From NCBI GenBank assembly GCA_015179125.1, contig WHVA01000208.1, positions 62,001-126,000 on the forward strand: a DNA stretch of 64,000 nt. Reading direction: 5' to 3'. This document shows positions 1-10,873 of this stretch, piece by piece. Every line of letters begins with the position of its first letter. Within the stretch, counting starts at the first letter, position 1. This stretch comes from Gautieria morchelliformis. Lineage: Eukaryota; Basidiomycota; Agaricomycetes; Gomphales; Gomphaceae. A program made the position numbers and the translations under genes. The notes under the pieces were generated by a model. The model was not told where the DNA came from and made no database searches. It worked only from the letters and a program-made list of their open reading frames with translations.

Positions 1-2680
1 TTTCCTATTTGCGCCCAGGCCTGCGTGAGAGCACAGTGCTCACCAAGCCCTCTTTTCAGGATTAAAAATAAGCGCGAACTGAACGCCTCGTTGCAAGGTA
101 GTACCCTTGGTGAGAGTGATGACGTTGACGACACGATAAAATGGATAAGGAGGAATAAGAAGAAGGCTAAGGAGCTAGCGAGAAAGCGGCAAGAGGACCT
201 GGAGAATTTGGACAAGACTTATCAGGGCGATGATTACACCGAGAGTACGTCGCGACATCAACGTCTTGGACTGAACTAACCGTGAATCCAGAGGATCTCG
301 CTGGTCTGAAGGTTAGCCATGACTTCGAGGCCTTGAACGAGGGCGAAGATAGGATACTTACGCTCAAAGATAGTCGTATACTCGACAACGAAGGTGAGCA
401 ACTCCAATAAAGTCCTGCCCAATATACTTATCATATAGCAGAGGACGAGCTCCAGAATGTTGAGTTAGCTGAGGATGAGAGGACGAAAAAAAACAACGAG
501 TTGAAAATTAAGAAGAGGGACTATACCGGGTATGATGACGAAGAATTCGTAGCGGGCAATGAAGGAATGAAACGCGCTGTTCTAGCGAAGTACGACGAAG
601 ATATCAGCGGGATCTCTGAAGGGGTGCGTGCAACTTGTATTCCACCATTACTTCCTTGATAATCCCTGTCTAGGGTTTCCGTCTTGGTGGCGGTGCACCT
701 AAGTCTAGCAAACCCACTAGGCAGATGCAAGAAGAGGCGGCAGCAAGCGTCAACAAGTCGTTGCTCTCAATAGATTACGCAAGTGAGTACGCCTTCTGCA
801 AGCAGATTTCATTTACTGACACCTTACAGAAAACTTCGAAATTATGGACTATCAACAGGAAGGCGACATAGGTTTCAAAAAGCCTAAGGTTGCTTTATTT
901 TTGTCTAATCCAATCCTTAATACTGATTCGATCTTGTAGACCAAGAAGAAACGTCCGTCACGGCGTGTGGTCGAGACAGATACTGTGGATACTGTCTCTC
1001 CTCCTACTGAAAACATGGATGTAGACGTAAAGCAAACGCCATCAGGGCGCGTTCGTAATCTCGACGACAATTTTATCGATGATGAAGATCTGCAGGCCGT
1101 ACTCGCCCGCCAGCGACGAGCGAAAGTGAAGAAGGCCAAGCCGCTAGATCCAGAGGAGATAGCGCGTATGAGTGCGTATAATGGCTGAAACTATGCTGAT
1201 ATAAACTGACCCGTTGGATAGTCGCAGAGGAACGAGTCAGAGATCAAACGGAGGAGGTGATGCGCTTGGACATTCAAGTCAAAGTGGAAAATGATGGGTC
1301 AGGCCCAGCGCATGATGGCGATTTAAAGGGAGGTCTCGAGTTCGACGATACTTCAGAGTTCGTTCGGGCCATACAGTACAATCCTGTGGTCAAAGAAGAG
1401 CAGAAACCTACCAGTTTACCAGCTGCGCCTGCAGAGTCAAAGCAGCTCACGCCTGCGCGCACTCGTACAGATTCGCCGATGGAGACAGACGAGGCTTTTC
1501 ATGAACTCGAGGCTGGAGAAGTGGTTATCAAGGAAGAGGATGAGGACGAGGAGGACGAGGCGATGTTGAATGCGATTGAAGCGGCCATCAACACTGCCGA
1601 GGCGAATGGTGAGGGAGGTGCCGAAGCAGAAGTTAGTGCCTTTGTTTTAATGTTGTCGCAAGCTAATATGTCCCGATTTTCAAAGGTCGGAACATCATCT
1701 GAACAGACGTTCACATCGGGCATGGCGTCAACTCTCGCAATCATGCGACAGCAAGGTATCCTCGCCAATCCTAGCGCAGACCATTTAGAGCGCGAAAGGG
1801 TGCAGCTGCAACGGGATTTGTGGCTAGCTGAACAACGACGACGTATCGCGCAGCGGGAACTTGATCGGGCAAAGTCTCGTGGGTCAAATAAAGATCAAGC
1901 GACACGCGAGTATGAAAACCGACTTCGAGAGCAGCACGAGGCTCGTGACAGCCTCGACCATTTTAAACACTACAAGCCCGATGTTAATATTGTTTATCAC
2001 GACGAATTTGGTCGGGAATTAACGCCCAAGGAAGCTTGGAAGGCGCTCAGCCACAGGTTCCACGGTAAGGGTTCGGGAAAGGCGAAGACTGAGAAGCGGT
2101 TAAAAAAGATTGCCGAGGAGAAGAAGAAGGAAGCGATGGCAAGTGGGGACACGCCGTTGAGCATGAACAAGGCCTTTCAGTTCCGCCAGGAGAAGGCTGG
2201 ACAGGCGCACATGGTGCTTTCGGTTGGTAACAGAGGGTAAGTCTGTCTGACACTAACATGGGTTTTGTTGCTGAAATATACCACAGTGCCGTGCCACAGA
2301 TTAGCGAGTTTCTCGACTCGCAGCCCCTTACGAAAGGCCCTAAAGCGGAGAAAAGGGGCAAGAAAAAGAAAGAAGATAAAACGGCTGCCCCGCAGATCAT
2401 TGACATGACCGGCTTTACTGCCTTTCCAACGGTTCAAGCAGGCCCGACACCCTCATCTGCTTCGGCGTCGCCAGCTCCTGTGGCTCCCAGCGTGGGCTCA
2501 CCCGTCCCCAAACCAGGGTTCTCAAGGATCGTCAGCGAATCGTCACCTACTCCCGGTTCAGGGCCCGGAACACCTGTGCCCACGAACGGAGAGCGGACGA
2601 AAGTTGCGTTTGGTTTTGGTACCAAGCGCAAGGCGACTGGGGAAGAGTATTCAGGAACTCCTCCAGCAAAGAAGCGTTAA
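1..2680 (+). CDS. snu66: Snu66/SART-1 family U4/U6.U5 tri-snRNP splicing factor, 5' end outside the window
   Basis: SART-1/Snu66 is a scaffold protein of the U4/U6.U5 tri-snRNP and acts in the nucleus during pre-mRNA splicing. The family shows in the N-terminal block TIKWIRRNKKKAKELA, the block GLKVSHDFEALNEGEDRILT, and the C-terminal HYKPDVNIVYHDEFGRELTP and SHRFHGKGSGKAKTEKR, followed by the usual DTPL segment. Exons read by frame and splice sites: 59-244, 292-393, 442-623, 674-782, 830-888, 940-1171, 1222-2236 and 2287-2680 (stop TAA). A 54-nt stretch, 1632-1685, begins GTTAGT, holds a CTAAT branch-like site, ends in AG and stays in frame, so it is probably one more intron. The intron at 889 uses a weak GTTGCT donor. 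The tail after 2287 is Ser/Pro-rich and ends with a basic, NLS-like segment. The start codon lies upstream of base 1. Family assignment is firm. Confidence 0.93.
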
Positions 2681-2843
2681 TGCCTTGTATGGCTCATAAG
2701 GCTGGTGTATTTGTCTGTCGTAGTTGTGTCTATAACTGTATCGTAGAGAGTGGTGGATGGCCGTGTTATATGGAAGAAACAATAAGCATAAATGACTCAG
2801 ATTCATCACCAAGATCGAAAGGGGCTTTGACTTGTGGTTAACA

Positions 2844-4317
2844 TCAAACAGCATTCAGTGAATTCTCTGCCGTCCTGGTACCATTTTCGTCCTCGTGGTG
2901 GGTCTTGGGCGAGCCTGTCACCATACGCCACAGTTCCGGGCCTTCACGGATCACAGCCTGTAATCAGAATAAGTTGAAAGGAGCAGGTGCAAAAAGCGAT
3001 TATTTACGATGAGAGCTTCAACAGCGATAAGGGCAATAATAATGAGCTCCATGCGGTGACTTGAGGACTGGAAATGGGAAGCAAACCGTTAGAAAAACGA
3101 ATAGGATAGCAAGGCCGCAAGTCATTGCTTGTTGGACGCGAGGCGTACCTCCACAAGAAGCTCTCTGAGGGTGGATTGAACCTGGAAGTTCAAGGGTATG
3201 TGTTAGACGCAAAAAAAAAAAAAAGAAACTGGTGGGACTAACCTCGGCAGCATAGGTGATTTTCTCATTGAATGAGACAATTCGGGCCTTGATTTCTAGC
3301 GCGTCGCTAACCATGTGGAAGTACCCTTGAAATACACAACCCGATTCGCACCCACTAATTGGCACAGCGTGTAGCACGAGTACACACCTTCGAGCACAGG
3401 CTCTGTCCAATAGAAATCCGGAGTGTCGCCAAAGTTCTCGCGGTTCAGATTTGCCCCTTGGCGAAACCGGAGCAGTTCTCCGAGTTTTTTGATGAGAGCC
3501 TTGCGGCCAAGACTGGGTCTGCCTGTTTCGCTCAGCGAGTGTGGGAGGAGTGCGACGCTTTTGAGGAATATTTCAAGAGAGGATTCTAACGCGGACAAGG
3601 CTGTGGAACGAGCGATGGCTTGGGAGAAAGCGTACCGAGCTGGCAATGAGGATAAAGGGAGAGTCGAGGCGGGAAGTGCGGAAAGTAAAGGGGAGAGTGT
3701 AGACGGGTCAGAAAGTGGAGGTGTCGATCCTAAAATTATTAGATCGCCTTGAAGGCGAGTGGATCTAGACAGACGAGATCATAAGAAGACGGTCCATCCA
3801 ACGATTCACAAACATACTCAGTAGGGTCTGTGACATACTCCAGGTCTTCGGTCTCATCCTCTTTCAAGGGTGCAACCTGGACACCTGGTACGTTTTGTAT
3901 CACCTCTTTCTTGAATCGCTCAGCCTCGCCCTCGCCCAGGCCCCAACAGACAAAGCTACCGTTAGAGAAGACAAAAATTTCACCCTCACTACCTGGACTT
4001 CCCCACTTCGGTATCCAGCAAGCTTCTTGGAAGGTGCGCGCAATAGACGGGAGCGCTGATGATGCAAGAAGTCGCGGTAGGACGTATCTTTCCGCTGTTG
4101 TCAATGTGAAAACAGGCTGAATGGATCCGCGAGTTGGGGTGGGATTTGCACGTATTGGAAGAGAGGCGGATGCTGCTCGACGGAGAGAAGTTGTCGCTTT
4201 GGGTTTTGGCTTGGATGGCGGGTCCGACGGGGCGGCAGACGAGGCCATCCCGCGGAAAAAAGGTGCAACGGACGGCCGAGGGTGCGTAAAACGCAATAGT
4301 CTGGTGAACACAGACAT
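2844..4317 (-). CDS. RMND1/Mrx10/Sif2-type DUF155 mitochondrial membrane protein
   Basis: This is a six-exon gene: 3818-4317, 3388-3764, 3243-3325, 3149-3181, 3008-3067 and 2844-2957. The exons total 1167 nt and give 388 residues with every phase consistent. DUF155 landmarks are GEIFVFSNGSFVCWG, then EYVTDPTESTRLQGDLIILG across the first intron, the ARSTALSALE helix, GRKALIKKLGELLRFRQGANLN with the DTPDFYWTEP motif, and the C-terminal HRMELIIIALIAVEALI membrane helix. The N-terminus (MSVFTRLLRF, basic and Ser/Ala-rich) looks like a mitochondrial presequence. In animals RMND1, and in yeast the Mrx10 relative, act at the inner membrane in support of mitochondrial translation; this role is by family only. 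The ATG at 4317 opens the only frame with the presequence. The gene is convergent with snu66, with 163 bp between the stops. Confidence 0.9.
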
Positions 4318-5064
4318 CTGAAGGAAGATTATTAGAATTTAGGTCAAAACAGTGAGGTTGGCCCGTCTCCCGAAAACGAGTGTATTATAGCACAGATCTT
4401 CTAACGAAGGCACAATTGTCAGGACCCGTTGTGGGCTCAAGCTTTCAAGACTGCCCATGCCAATAGCCTTGGTGAAGATCCATGAAATTCTGAGTAGCCA
4501 GCGTCTATGCGCACCATCGGATAGATCTGCGACGATGCTTTGCCAGAGTACTAAAGGAAAACAAGCCTCACAATATTAATGCCACTCGCTCTGGGAGATC
4601 AAGGCCTGGAAAAAAAATCTGCTTCACCTTCAAAGGTCGGTGTTGAGAGAGCTGATCGATCGACAAGCTTATCTAAGAGGATCGGCATGTAAAGTATGTT
4701 ATCTCGGTAAGCAGAAGTTACTAGCTGTCTCTATGTAGATGCAAGTGGGAAGACGTATATAAAGATCCCGGTTAAACACACATGCATGGCATGAGCTCTC
4801 CTGATAGTAGTGTATCTATGGCAGACGTTTTTAAAGCCTCCACCAACTCTTTGAGGGGCGGCTCCACTGTGATTAGGGATAAAATACACTATATCTCTTT
4901 ACCCAAATACCCAAATGTCCTTTCGATCAGTTATTCATAAAAAGAAAGCGAAGTATTAGATAAGAACACTGCGCCTGAAAACTGGCTTTAGTAAGTTCGC
5001 ATATAACGTTCTTTTCCTCACATTAAATGTTTTTTAGTAGTTCACGTCTCATATCCGTTCCCCA
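4318..5064. other. Intergenic region upstream of the DUF155 gene
   Basis: About 750 bases lie between the start of the DUF155 gene and the end of the DUF6534 gene. They should hold the DUF155 promoter. A TATATAAAG run near 4756-4764 is on the plus strand and has no plus-strand gene behind it. I see no RNA gene, repeat or coding signal here. Confidence 0.5.
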
Positions 5065-6655
5065 TTAAAACAGAGACGAAGTGCAGGACTGCGCGAGAAA
5101 AAGTTATAACCGTCACAAAGCGAGAATGAGCACTCACGTAGCTCAGCCGACTAGGCACCATGTCTTCCAACTCCACAGTGAGTGCCTCTCGTTCCTGTTG
5201 TAGTGCATGGCCCATGAGGTCTTCCCGATGTTCTAACTGGGAGACCATGGTCTGATGGTCTGAATCAGGCCTGAACTGCAAGACAGAGGCATCCCAGACA
5301 TCTCCAATACTCCAAGAATTGTCTGCACTTGCCATACGACGCAGACCTTGACGTGAGTTGAGGCTGTAAGTACATTGCGTGTCAGAAAGGATTATCTATG
5401 CCTGTCTTCCAGGTTAGAAGAACGTACGCGGCGAGCAACGAATTGGCGAACACTGCAACAATGCTATGAGCAAACAAATTCCGCCAATAAAATTGAACGT
5501 ACATCTGGGGTAGATCATAACAAATCCGAGGCCGACTACTATGAGGAATAGAGAGAAGATTGGCTTTATCCACATTGAGTCAAGGCAAAAACTAACAATT
5601 CGACGCTTGGACGCGCGACTGGCCATATCGATCAGTATTGAATCAGAACGAGTCAGATTACACGGACACATATGATCGTAGCCACCGCACATGTGCTAGA
5701 CTCCGTCCTAGATGATTGGTTGTCCTGAATTCCAACCTGTCTGGAACTCACCTAGTGGCTAACCCAGTCTCTAAGGTAATATGAGAACTGTGAGAAGCTT
5801 CCCTTCTTGATATACGTACCAACTGTGTACAGCACCAGCCGGTGTACAACTCTTCGAGTTCTAGTGATCGTTATTACAGTAAATATCTGGACGGTTTTCG
5901 CGGCGGAATTATGACATACGGTTTAGATACAGCTGTGTGGCGTAGGAGATGGTAGCATAATGAGGTTGTAATCAAGGCATCAGTGGCAACGTCCACCGTT
6001 AGATGGGCGGTTTCAAGCCATGAGAAACGCGCGGTGAAATCCAGAATGCCGTGCGAGGAGGTCGTCAAGATCGCGAGAGCAGTACCTGTTGCCAGTCGCG
6101 AAGCCGCTGCGCACCAACTGATGATTGGGATGATGCGACGGCCTGTCAGGATGTATATTCGGTAGGCAAAAAATGTCTCGAGAATGAAGATAACGTTAAC
6201 GTGTGGTGCAACTCCGAGCCGATTGAAATAGCTTCACCTGTACAATAGATCCGAGGGCTGCAGTGAATACATAAGAGTACCCCAACGACCAAGGGGTGCT
6301 GAAGACTACAGACGGATCACCAAAGTTGGTGACGGTGTATGAGTATAGAAGAATCCAAGTGAAAACCGTGTGGCCAGTCTCGAGGAGCCTATGGACCGGG
6401 TCTGATGAATGAAGCAGAATCATCGACGAGTGAAATGCTCACCAAACTAATCCCACCTAACAAGAACCACAAGGTAAATTTATCAGCATGCAAACAGTCA
6501 AATGTTCAAACCATGACTTGAACCCATCGAGGGTCGCCGAAACTCCTTTCGGTCACGGTGTACAGGAAGGCCTGTAAGCAGGTGACCCCGTAGAGAACAG
6601 AAGAGATGAGAATTGGGATTTCCAAAGCCCCAAGAGTCAAATCTAGCGTCGACAT
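5065..6655 (-). CDS. DUF6534-domain seven-helix membrane protein
   Basis: This family is common in mushroom genomes and its function is unknown. Eleven exons fit with all phases correct: 6512-6655, 6443-6456, 6238-6388, 5920-6176, 5820-5860, 5752-5770, 5662-5695, 5503-5605, 5428-5452, 5138-5363 and 5065-5088. They sum to 1038 nt (345 residues). Hydrophobic helices follow in order: ILISSVLYGVTCLQAFLYTV, HTVFTWILLYSYTV, the TFFAYRIYIL segment, the ATDALITTSLCYHLL segment, VHRLVLYTV, CAVATIICV, then IFSLFLIVVGLGFVMIYPRL running into FANSLLAALNSRQGLRR, which is the family signature. The tail is hydrophilic and acidic. Four exons are only 14-25 nt long. The start, MSTLDLTLGALE, is the first ATG in frame. 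The duplication breakpoint at 6605 lies inside exon 1, so only this copy has the full gene. Confidence 0.82.
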
Positions 6656-7198
6656 TCAGCGGCTGGGTCACGAAAAGAAATGTTTGGTCGCCCTCCAGCT
6701 TCTCAGTAAGCGGATGAATTTGGCACCGTCCATAGCCGAGTAGTCCGGTCCTACACGTGCGCGTTGTTGCGCAGTGCATTGAAGTGAATTTCAAGGCACT
6801 TTATACTATAAGGCTGGGTATAGCTGTCGGACTAGAGTAAAGGATAAATATACCAAAGTCGATCAGCAGATCGACCGGGATATGCCGAGAAAATTTCTAC
6901 ATTTCTCATGTCAAGCTATGGGAGGAGGAGGAAGCCTCGATATATTTTTCTGTCTCGTTAGTGCTCCACTCGAGCGGACATTGTGTCATGCACGCAATAC
7001 AGAGCACTGCCGGAGAAGGTTTCATTCACAAGTCCAAGATGAACACGCACGACTCTTTCAATAGTCCCGCGGCAGTCGGATCGAGCTACAAAATCCTATT
7101 CACCAAACTTCTGTGGTTTGTGATTTGTGTTTGATTACTTTGTTCCTAGTACATACTTCCGCCATTGACATGTCAGTCAACGCTTTCTGCCCTTCAAA
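6656..7198. other. Upstream region of the DUF6534 gene
   Basis: This stretch lies behind the DUF6534 start codon and is repeated at 36390-36938 with almost no change. No coding frame resembles a known family. The short frames here are poor in codon structure and I would not call them genes. Confidence 0.4.
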
Positions 7199-7429
7199 TT
7201 ATCCTAGCCAATATTTGCCTTGAAGAGCCCCTCCAACCATACTTCGAGACCGGCGCCGTCTCATGTCATACGTAGGCTGTAGCGCAACCTGCAGCACTTC
7301 CAGTTCCGTACAATTAAAGCATACGTGCTGGAAGGATCGTGTCAGGATGGTAGAATAAGTAGAGACGTGAACAAATGGCATTCAAACGCAGGAATATATG
7401 TATTCTAATCGACAGGAGTAGCATGGAAT

Positions 7430-7796
7430 TTCAATGGTCTGAATGATTCAGGAATATAGTCGAGAACCGGTTGATCAAATTATACCGTGTGCTGCTGGGG
7501 CCCCAAACGATCGAGGATAACTGGCATATATATCTCTCCAACCAGTTCTCCAAGTGTCCAAGCATTGCCGGAGGGTGGCGGAGCAGACAAGACCTGCACA
7601 ATCTATGCTCCCCGCGCCGTGCGGTGCTTGGTGTATTCCTCAATGAGTTTGGGACCATCTTTCACTACAGGACCATGTCCCGGACAGGGTCATGAGCTGA
7701 TTCTCCGACTGACTCCTGAACAGGAGAACAACGAGCAAAGGCTGGTCAGATACGTTGCCATGTCCTCAAAAATGGCAGTGCCCTGTCCGAGGACAG
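7430..7796 (-). pseudogene. LACTB2-like metallo-beta-lactamase-fold endoribonuclease, decayed fragment (copy A)
   Basis: Read on the minus strand, the DNA encodes VLGQGTAIFEDMATYL, then a PGHGPVVKDGPKLIEEYTKH block and a WTLGELVGEIYMPV helix. This is the order seen in the C-terminal half of LACTB2 family proteins (GEGT, then LYPGHGP, the HRxxRE helix and the winged-helix tail). LACTB2 proteins are metal-dependent endoribonucleases, mitochondrial in animals. Here the frame carries a TGA just before PCPGHGP and a TAG in the HRxxRE region, so the product cannot be made. Both stops are shared with copy B, so the decay predates the duplication. The 5' side ends abruptly at about 7796, where copies A and B part company. 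Confidence 0.62.
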
Positions 7797-7916
7797 TTTC
7801 CCTGCAAGGGAATATCAGCACGGTAGCAGGTCTGTATGCAGATGTGCAAGAGTATAGCAGTCTGTTGCATCACTTGCCAGCATATATCAGTCTGTCACTA
7901 ACCTTGCCACCCAATA

Positions 7917-7967
7917 GATGTAATTGCGCAACGCTCATCATCATGATGAGCGTTGCGCAATTACATC
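7917..7967. repeat. Near-perfect 51-bp palindrome at a rearrangement junction
   Basis: Arms 7917-7941 and 7943-7967 are exact inverted copies of 25 bases with one base between them. The right arm is the start of the Mug135-like gene and is present in copy B; the left arm is absent from B. The palindrome sits where A and B stop matching, so it probably arose by fold-back copying during the rearrangement. Confidence 0.9.
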
Positions 7968-8776
7968 CCCCACTTGACAACATCCAAGAGATTCATGGCG
8001 TTCCTATCACGCAGGGCATCTTTTCAGCCAAGGCAGCCGGCGAACCACTTGATGGGAACGCTGTCATAGAGGCTGAAGATACAGTACAAACCCTAGTTCT
8101 CTCCAAAAGTACGTGATGTCGTTGACGTTTTGCTTATACAACGCTCACAGTATGAGCAGGACATTGGCCGCAAGTAATCCAGGATGACGTAATTGAAACG
8201 GCAAAGAACCGCGCGCATCTGCTGCGTCAAATGCGTAAGTCAATAACTTGTTTATTTAGTTAAGTGTTCTAACAACCCACCATAGATGCTACTACACAAT
8301 TTGGTCACCCTGCCATTGATCACCCAGGCCTCCCTCAATTCCTGCAGCAACAGTTTGACCAATTTAACCAACGTTTTGACCAGCAACAAACTATGACGCA
8401 GAACATTCGCATAGTCGCTCGAAATCAAAGATCTCTCGATTCTCCACTCTTACCATTACAAAAATATGTAAGTATGTTTGTTTCTCATTTGCTATTCATA
8501 CTCATATTCTTTGGTCAGATTCCAGGAGATGGGAATGCGTTGGCACAGGAGCTTGCCAGTACTCCAGCGCTAGTGCAAGCCGTTCAAATTTTCCAACCCC
8601 ATGGTAATATCGGCGCCGTCATGCCAAACTTCAACCCGCAAGTCGATGCTTATGGACATGTCGATGTTCTTCACCTCATCATTTTTTACAACGACAACTT
8701 CGGTATTGCTTATGGCGATCAGCTTCCTCAGAGAAAGCACAAAATTAGGACCTGGTTGCTAGAGAATTTGGTTTGA
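7943..8776 (+). CDS. Mug135-like C-terminal domain protein (copy A)
   Basis: Four exons fit: 7943-8108, 8160-8234, 8286-8467 and 8519-8776. The total is 681 nt, or 226 residues, ending TGA. The last exon carries IGAVMPNFNPQVDAYGHVDV followed by HLIIFYNDNFGI and a terminal QRKHKIRTWLL helix. I associate this with the Mug135-like C-terminal domain common in agaricomycetes; the match is from memory and moderate. The middle is Gln-rich (QQQFDQFNQRFDQQQ). Function is not known; the fission yeast namesake is only known as meiotically upregulated. The first ATG pair lies in the arm of the palindrome at 7917-7967, so the natural promoter seen in copy B has been lost here. Confidence 0.55.
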
Positions 8777-9330
8777 TAGCAAATATGTAGGTACCGTATG
8801 TACAACGTCAATTAGCATTGTCTTGCCCGTCCGCTTTTCGCCACTCAAATCGGAAAAGATACCTGTTCGCCCTTTATATGATCCAGTGCTTCTAGTTGCC
8901 GTGGGACCTCGGGTTGCACAAACCATGGACGAACTAGAAGCCAAACTTATCGATCACGAACACAGGTTGATACAGATGAACGAAAGCCACCAAACCAATG
9001 AGCCGAGCGAACTAAAGAACTCGTCGAAGCCAGGCATGCTTCGGGAGACTGCAGTATTCTTCGACAGGTCCAAGGACACGAAAGCGAGATTAGAGCATCT
9101 TTAGACGACAGTTCTCAACCATTGCCAACTCACGATGATCGGAAGGCTATCTTGTTTGACTTGGAGTGAGTGAAAGGTGATGAGGGTGACGGATATGGCC
9201 GACTCGGCTTGGGGGAGGCTAATCTGACCGTGATATATAACAATGAAGGGCAGACGAGTAGAAACACAGTGTACACGCTTCCGTACATTAATGTTCGTAA
9301 TCAGTTCCCCTGTGGTTTTTCCGCAGAGGC
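8777..9330. other. Intergenic tail between convergent Mug135-like and DUF6534 genes
   Basis: This region is matched at 41287-41735, with a short deletion in B near 41410. It probably contains the 3' untranslated ends of both flanking genes. A frame at 8823-9104 reads LEAKLIDHEHRLIQMNESHQ and may be a lost extra exon, but there is no support from family similarity. Confidence 0.4.
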
Positions 9331-10545
9331 ATAGACTGAGCAAGACGGAGACGAGAACTTCAGCTTCAGGGGAAACGGTTACAGCTGTCGCATTCATGGA
9401 GAGAGAGATGACTTACAGTACTCAGCTGATCAAGCGCCTTGTCTTCCAAATCGACCGTGATTCCCCCTAGTTCCTGCTGTGCAGAACACCTCCTAATGTC
9501 TGCTTGAAAATCCGAAGTTTTGAAGCAGACTGAATCAGGTCTGGTTAGCGTGCCAGGGGCACTCCAGATATCCCCATTACTCCGAGAATCGTCTGTATCT
9601 AATCTGCGACGAAGACCTTGGCGTGGTTAACTTCCTTGACTTACAACATGTTCGGAACTCACGCCGTGGCTGACCCCGTCTCTAGAAGGGAATGAGCGTG
9701 TAATGAAGCATGCGTCATCAGTATACTTACCAGCTGTGTACAGCACAATCTTGTGCACCAGTCGTCGCGTTCTAGATGTTATTAAGCATCAAGCCGATTT
9801 TGCAGTGGCATTACAACATACTGTTTGAACACGGTTCTTCTGCGCAAAAGGTAATAGTACAATGACGCCGTACTCGTGACGTCAACGACAACAGATACGA
9901 CCATATGTGTGGTCATAAGCCACGAGTACCGCATATTGAATTCCCCTACGTTAGGCGAGAGGAACGTCAAGGTGGCGATAGCTGTAGCTGTTCCCAATCG
10001 CATTGCTGCGGCACACCATCCAATGATGGGGATTATGAGGCTTGCAGACAGCACCCGGATTCGGTAGGCAAAAAATATCTCAAGGATTGAAAGGTAAACT
10101 TAACATGTGCGTGCAATTCAAACAGAGGTGTTTCAATACCTGCACAATAGACGTGACAGAGGCGGAGAGGACAGGAGAGAACGCCATAGACCATGAGGTC
10201 CCAAGGGCGACATTTGGTTGACCAAAGTTGGTGACCGTGTACGAGTATAGAAGCATCCACGTGAAAACGGTTATGCCAGTCTCCAGAAGCCTGCGGGCCA
10301 GGTCAAATAGAGCGTTTCAAGATAAATAAAATGCTAACCACACAAACCCAACCTAACAGAAAGACACTTGAGTAAGTACTGTAGATCGGCCAAGGAATTT
10401 CATCGTGCAAACCATGAAGTGAAGCCACCGAGGGTCTCTGAAGCTCGTCTCGGTGTACAGGTAGGTCTGTAAACATGTGACCCCATAAAGAACCGAGGCA
10501 ATGAGAATAGGCAGGAAGGGAAAGACCTACGCCATAGGCAAGGAC
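9330..10545 (-). pseudogene. Second DUF6534-type gene, copy A, missing two exons
   Basis: The exons mirror those of the gene at 5065-6655: ILIASVLYGVTCLQTYLY, a short VGFVW exon, LLETGITVFTW, the YRIRVLSASLIIPIIGW block, RRLVHKIVLYTAG, and the final RQGLRRRLDTDDSR exon. Compared with copy B, 354 bases between 9625 and 9626 are gone (B 42027-42380). They hold the CAVALIICV and SNSMLAA exons, so this copy cannot give a complete protein. The first exon has no clear ATG: the frame upstream meets a TAG that could also be an acceptor site, leaving room for an unseen exon. Membrane role by family; function unknown. Confidence 0.68.
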
Positions 10546-10613
10546 GGCGCATCCCAGCTGACCTGACAGCTATTACTGGGCTGGTGCGGGTAGCCTGTCA
10601 GCTCTGTGGTGAT

Positions 10614-10873
10614 TGTTAGAAGTTAGCTTGGCGCGCGCAGCACTTCGGCACGCTGACGCATCAAGGTGCCGGCCGAGATGGACAATGGGCGGTGGACAGT
10701 GGCTGCGAGCGAAGGAATGGTGGACAAGTAAAAAGGGAGCGGCTCGTGCAGACAATAGATCAAGGATATATTTAGATAGGACTCTCGTGTATTTAAGACA
10801 GTGGCTTTAGGCCACTAGAGGACATCGAATTAAGAACGCGATCCTACTCTACTAGTGAGCACCTCGACCTATA
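10614..10873 (+). repeat. 5' LTR of the copy-A copia element
   Basis: The LTR begins TGTTAGAAG and ends CCTATA directly before the primer-binding site. Its ending is not the usual CA. A TATTTAAG stretch inside is a plausible promoter core. Confidence 0.9.

Noticed and set aside
3359-3752. Plus-strand frames of 76 and 109 codons
   Set aside because: They overlap exon 2 of the DUF155 gene on the other strand, whose family motifs and phases are clear.
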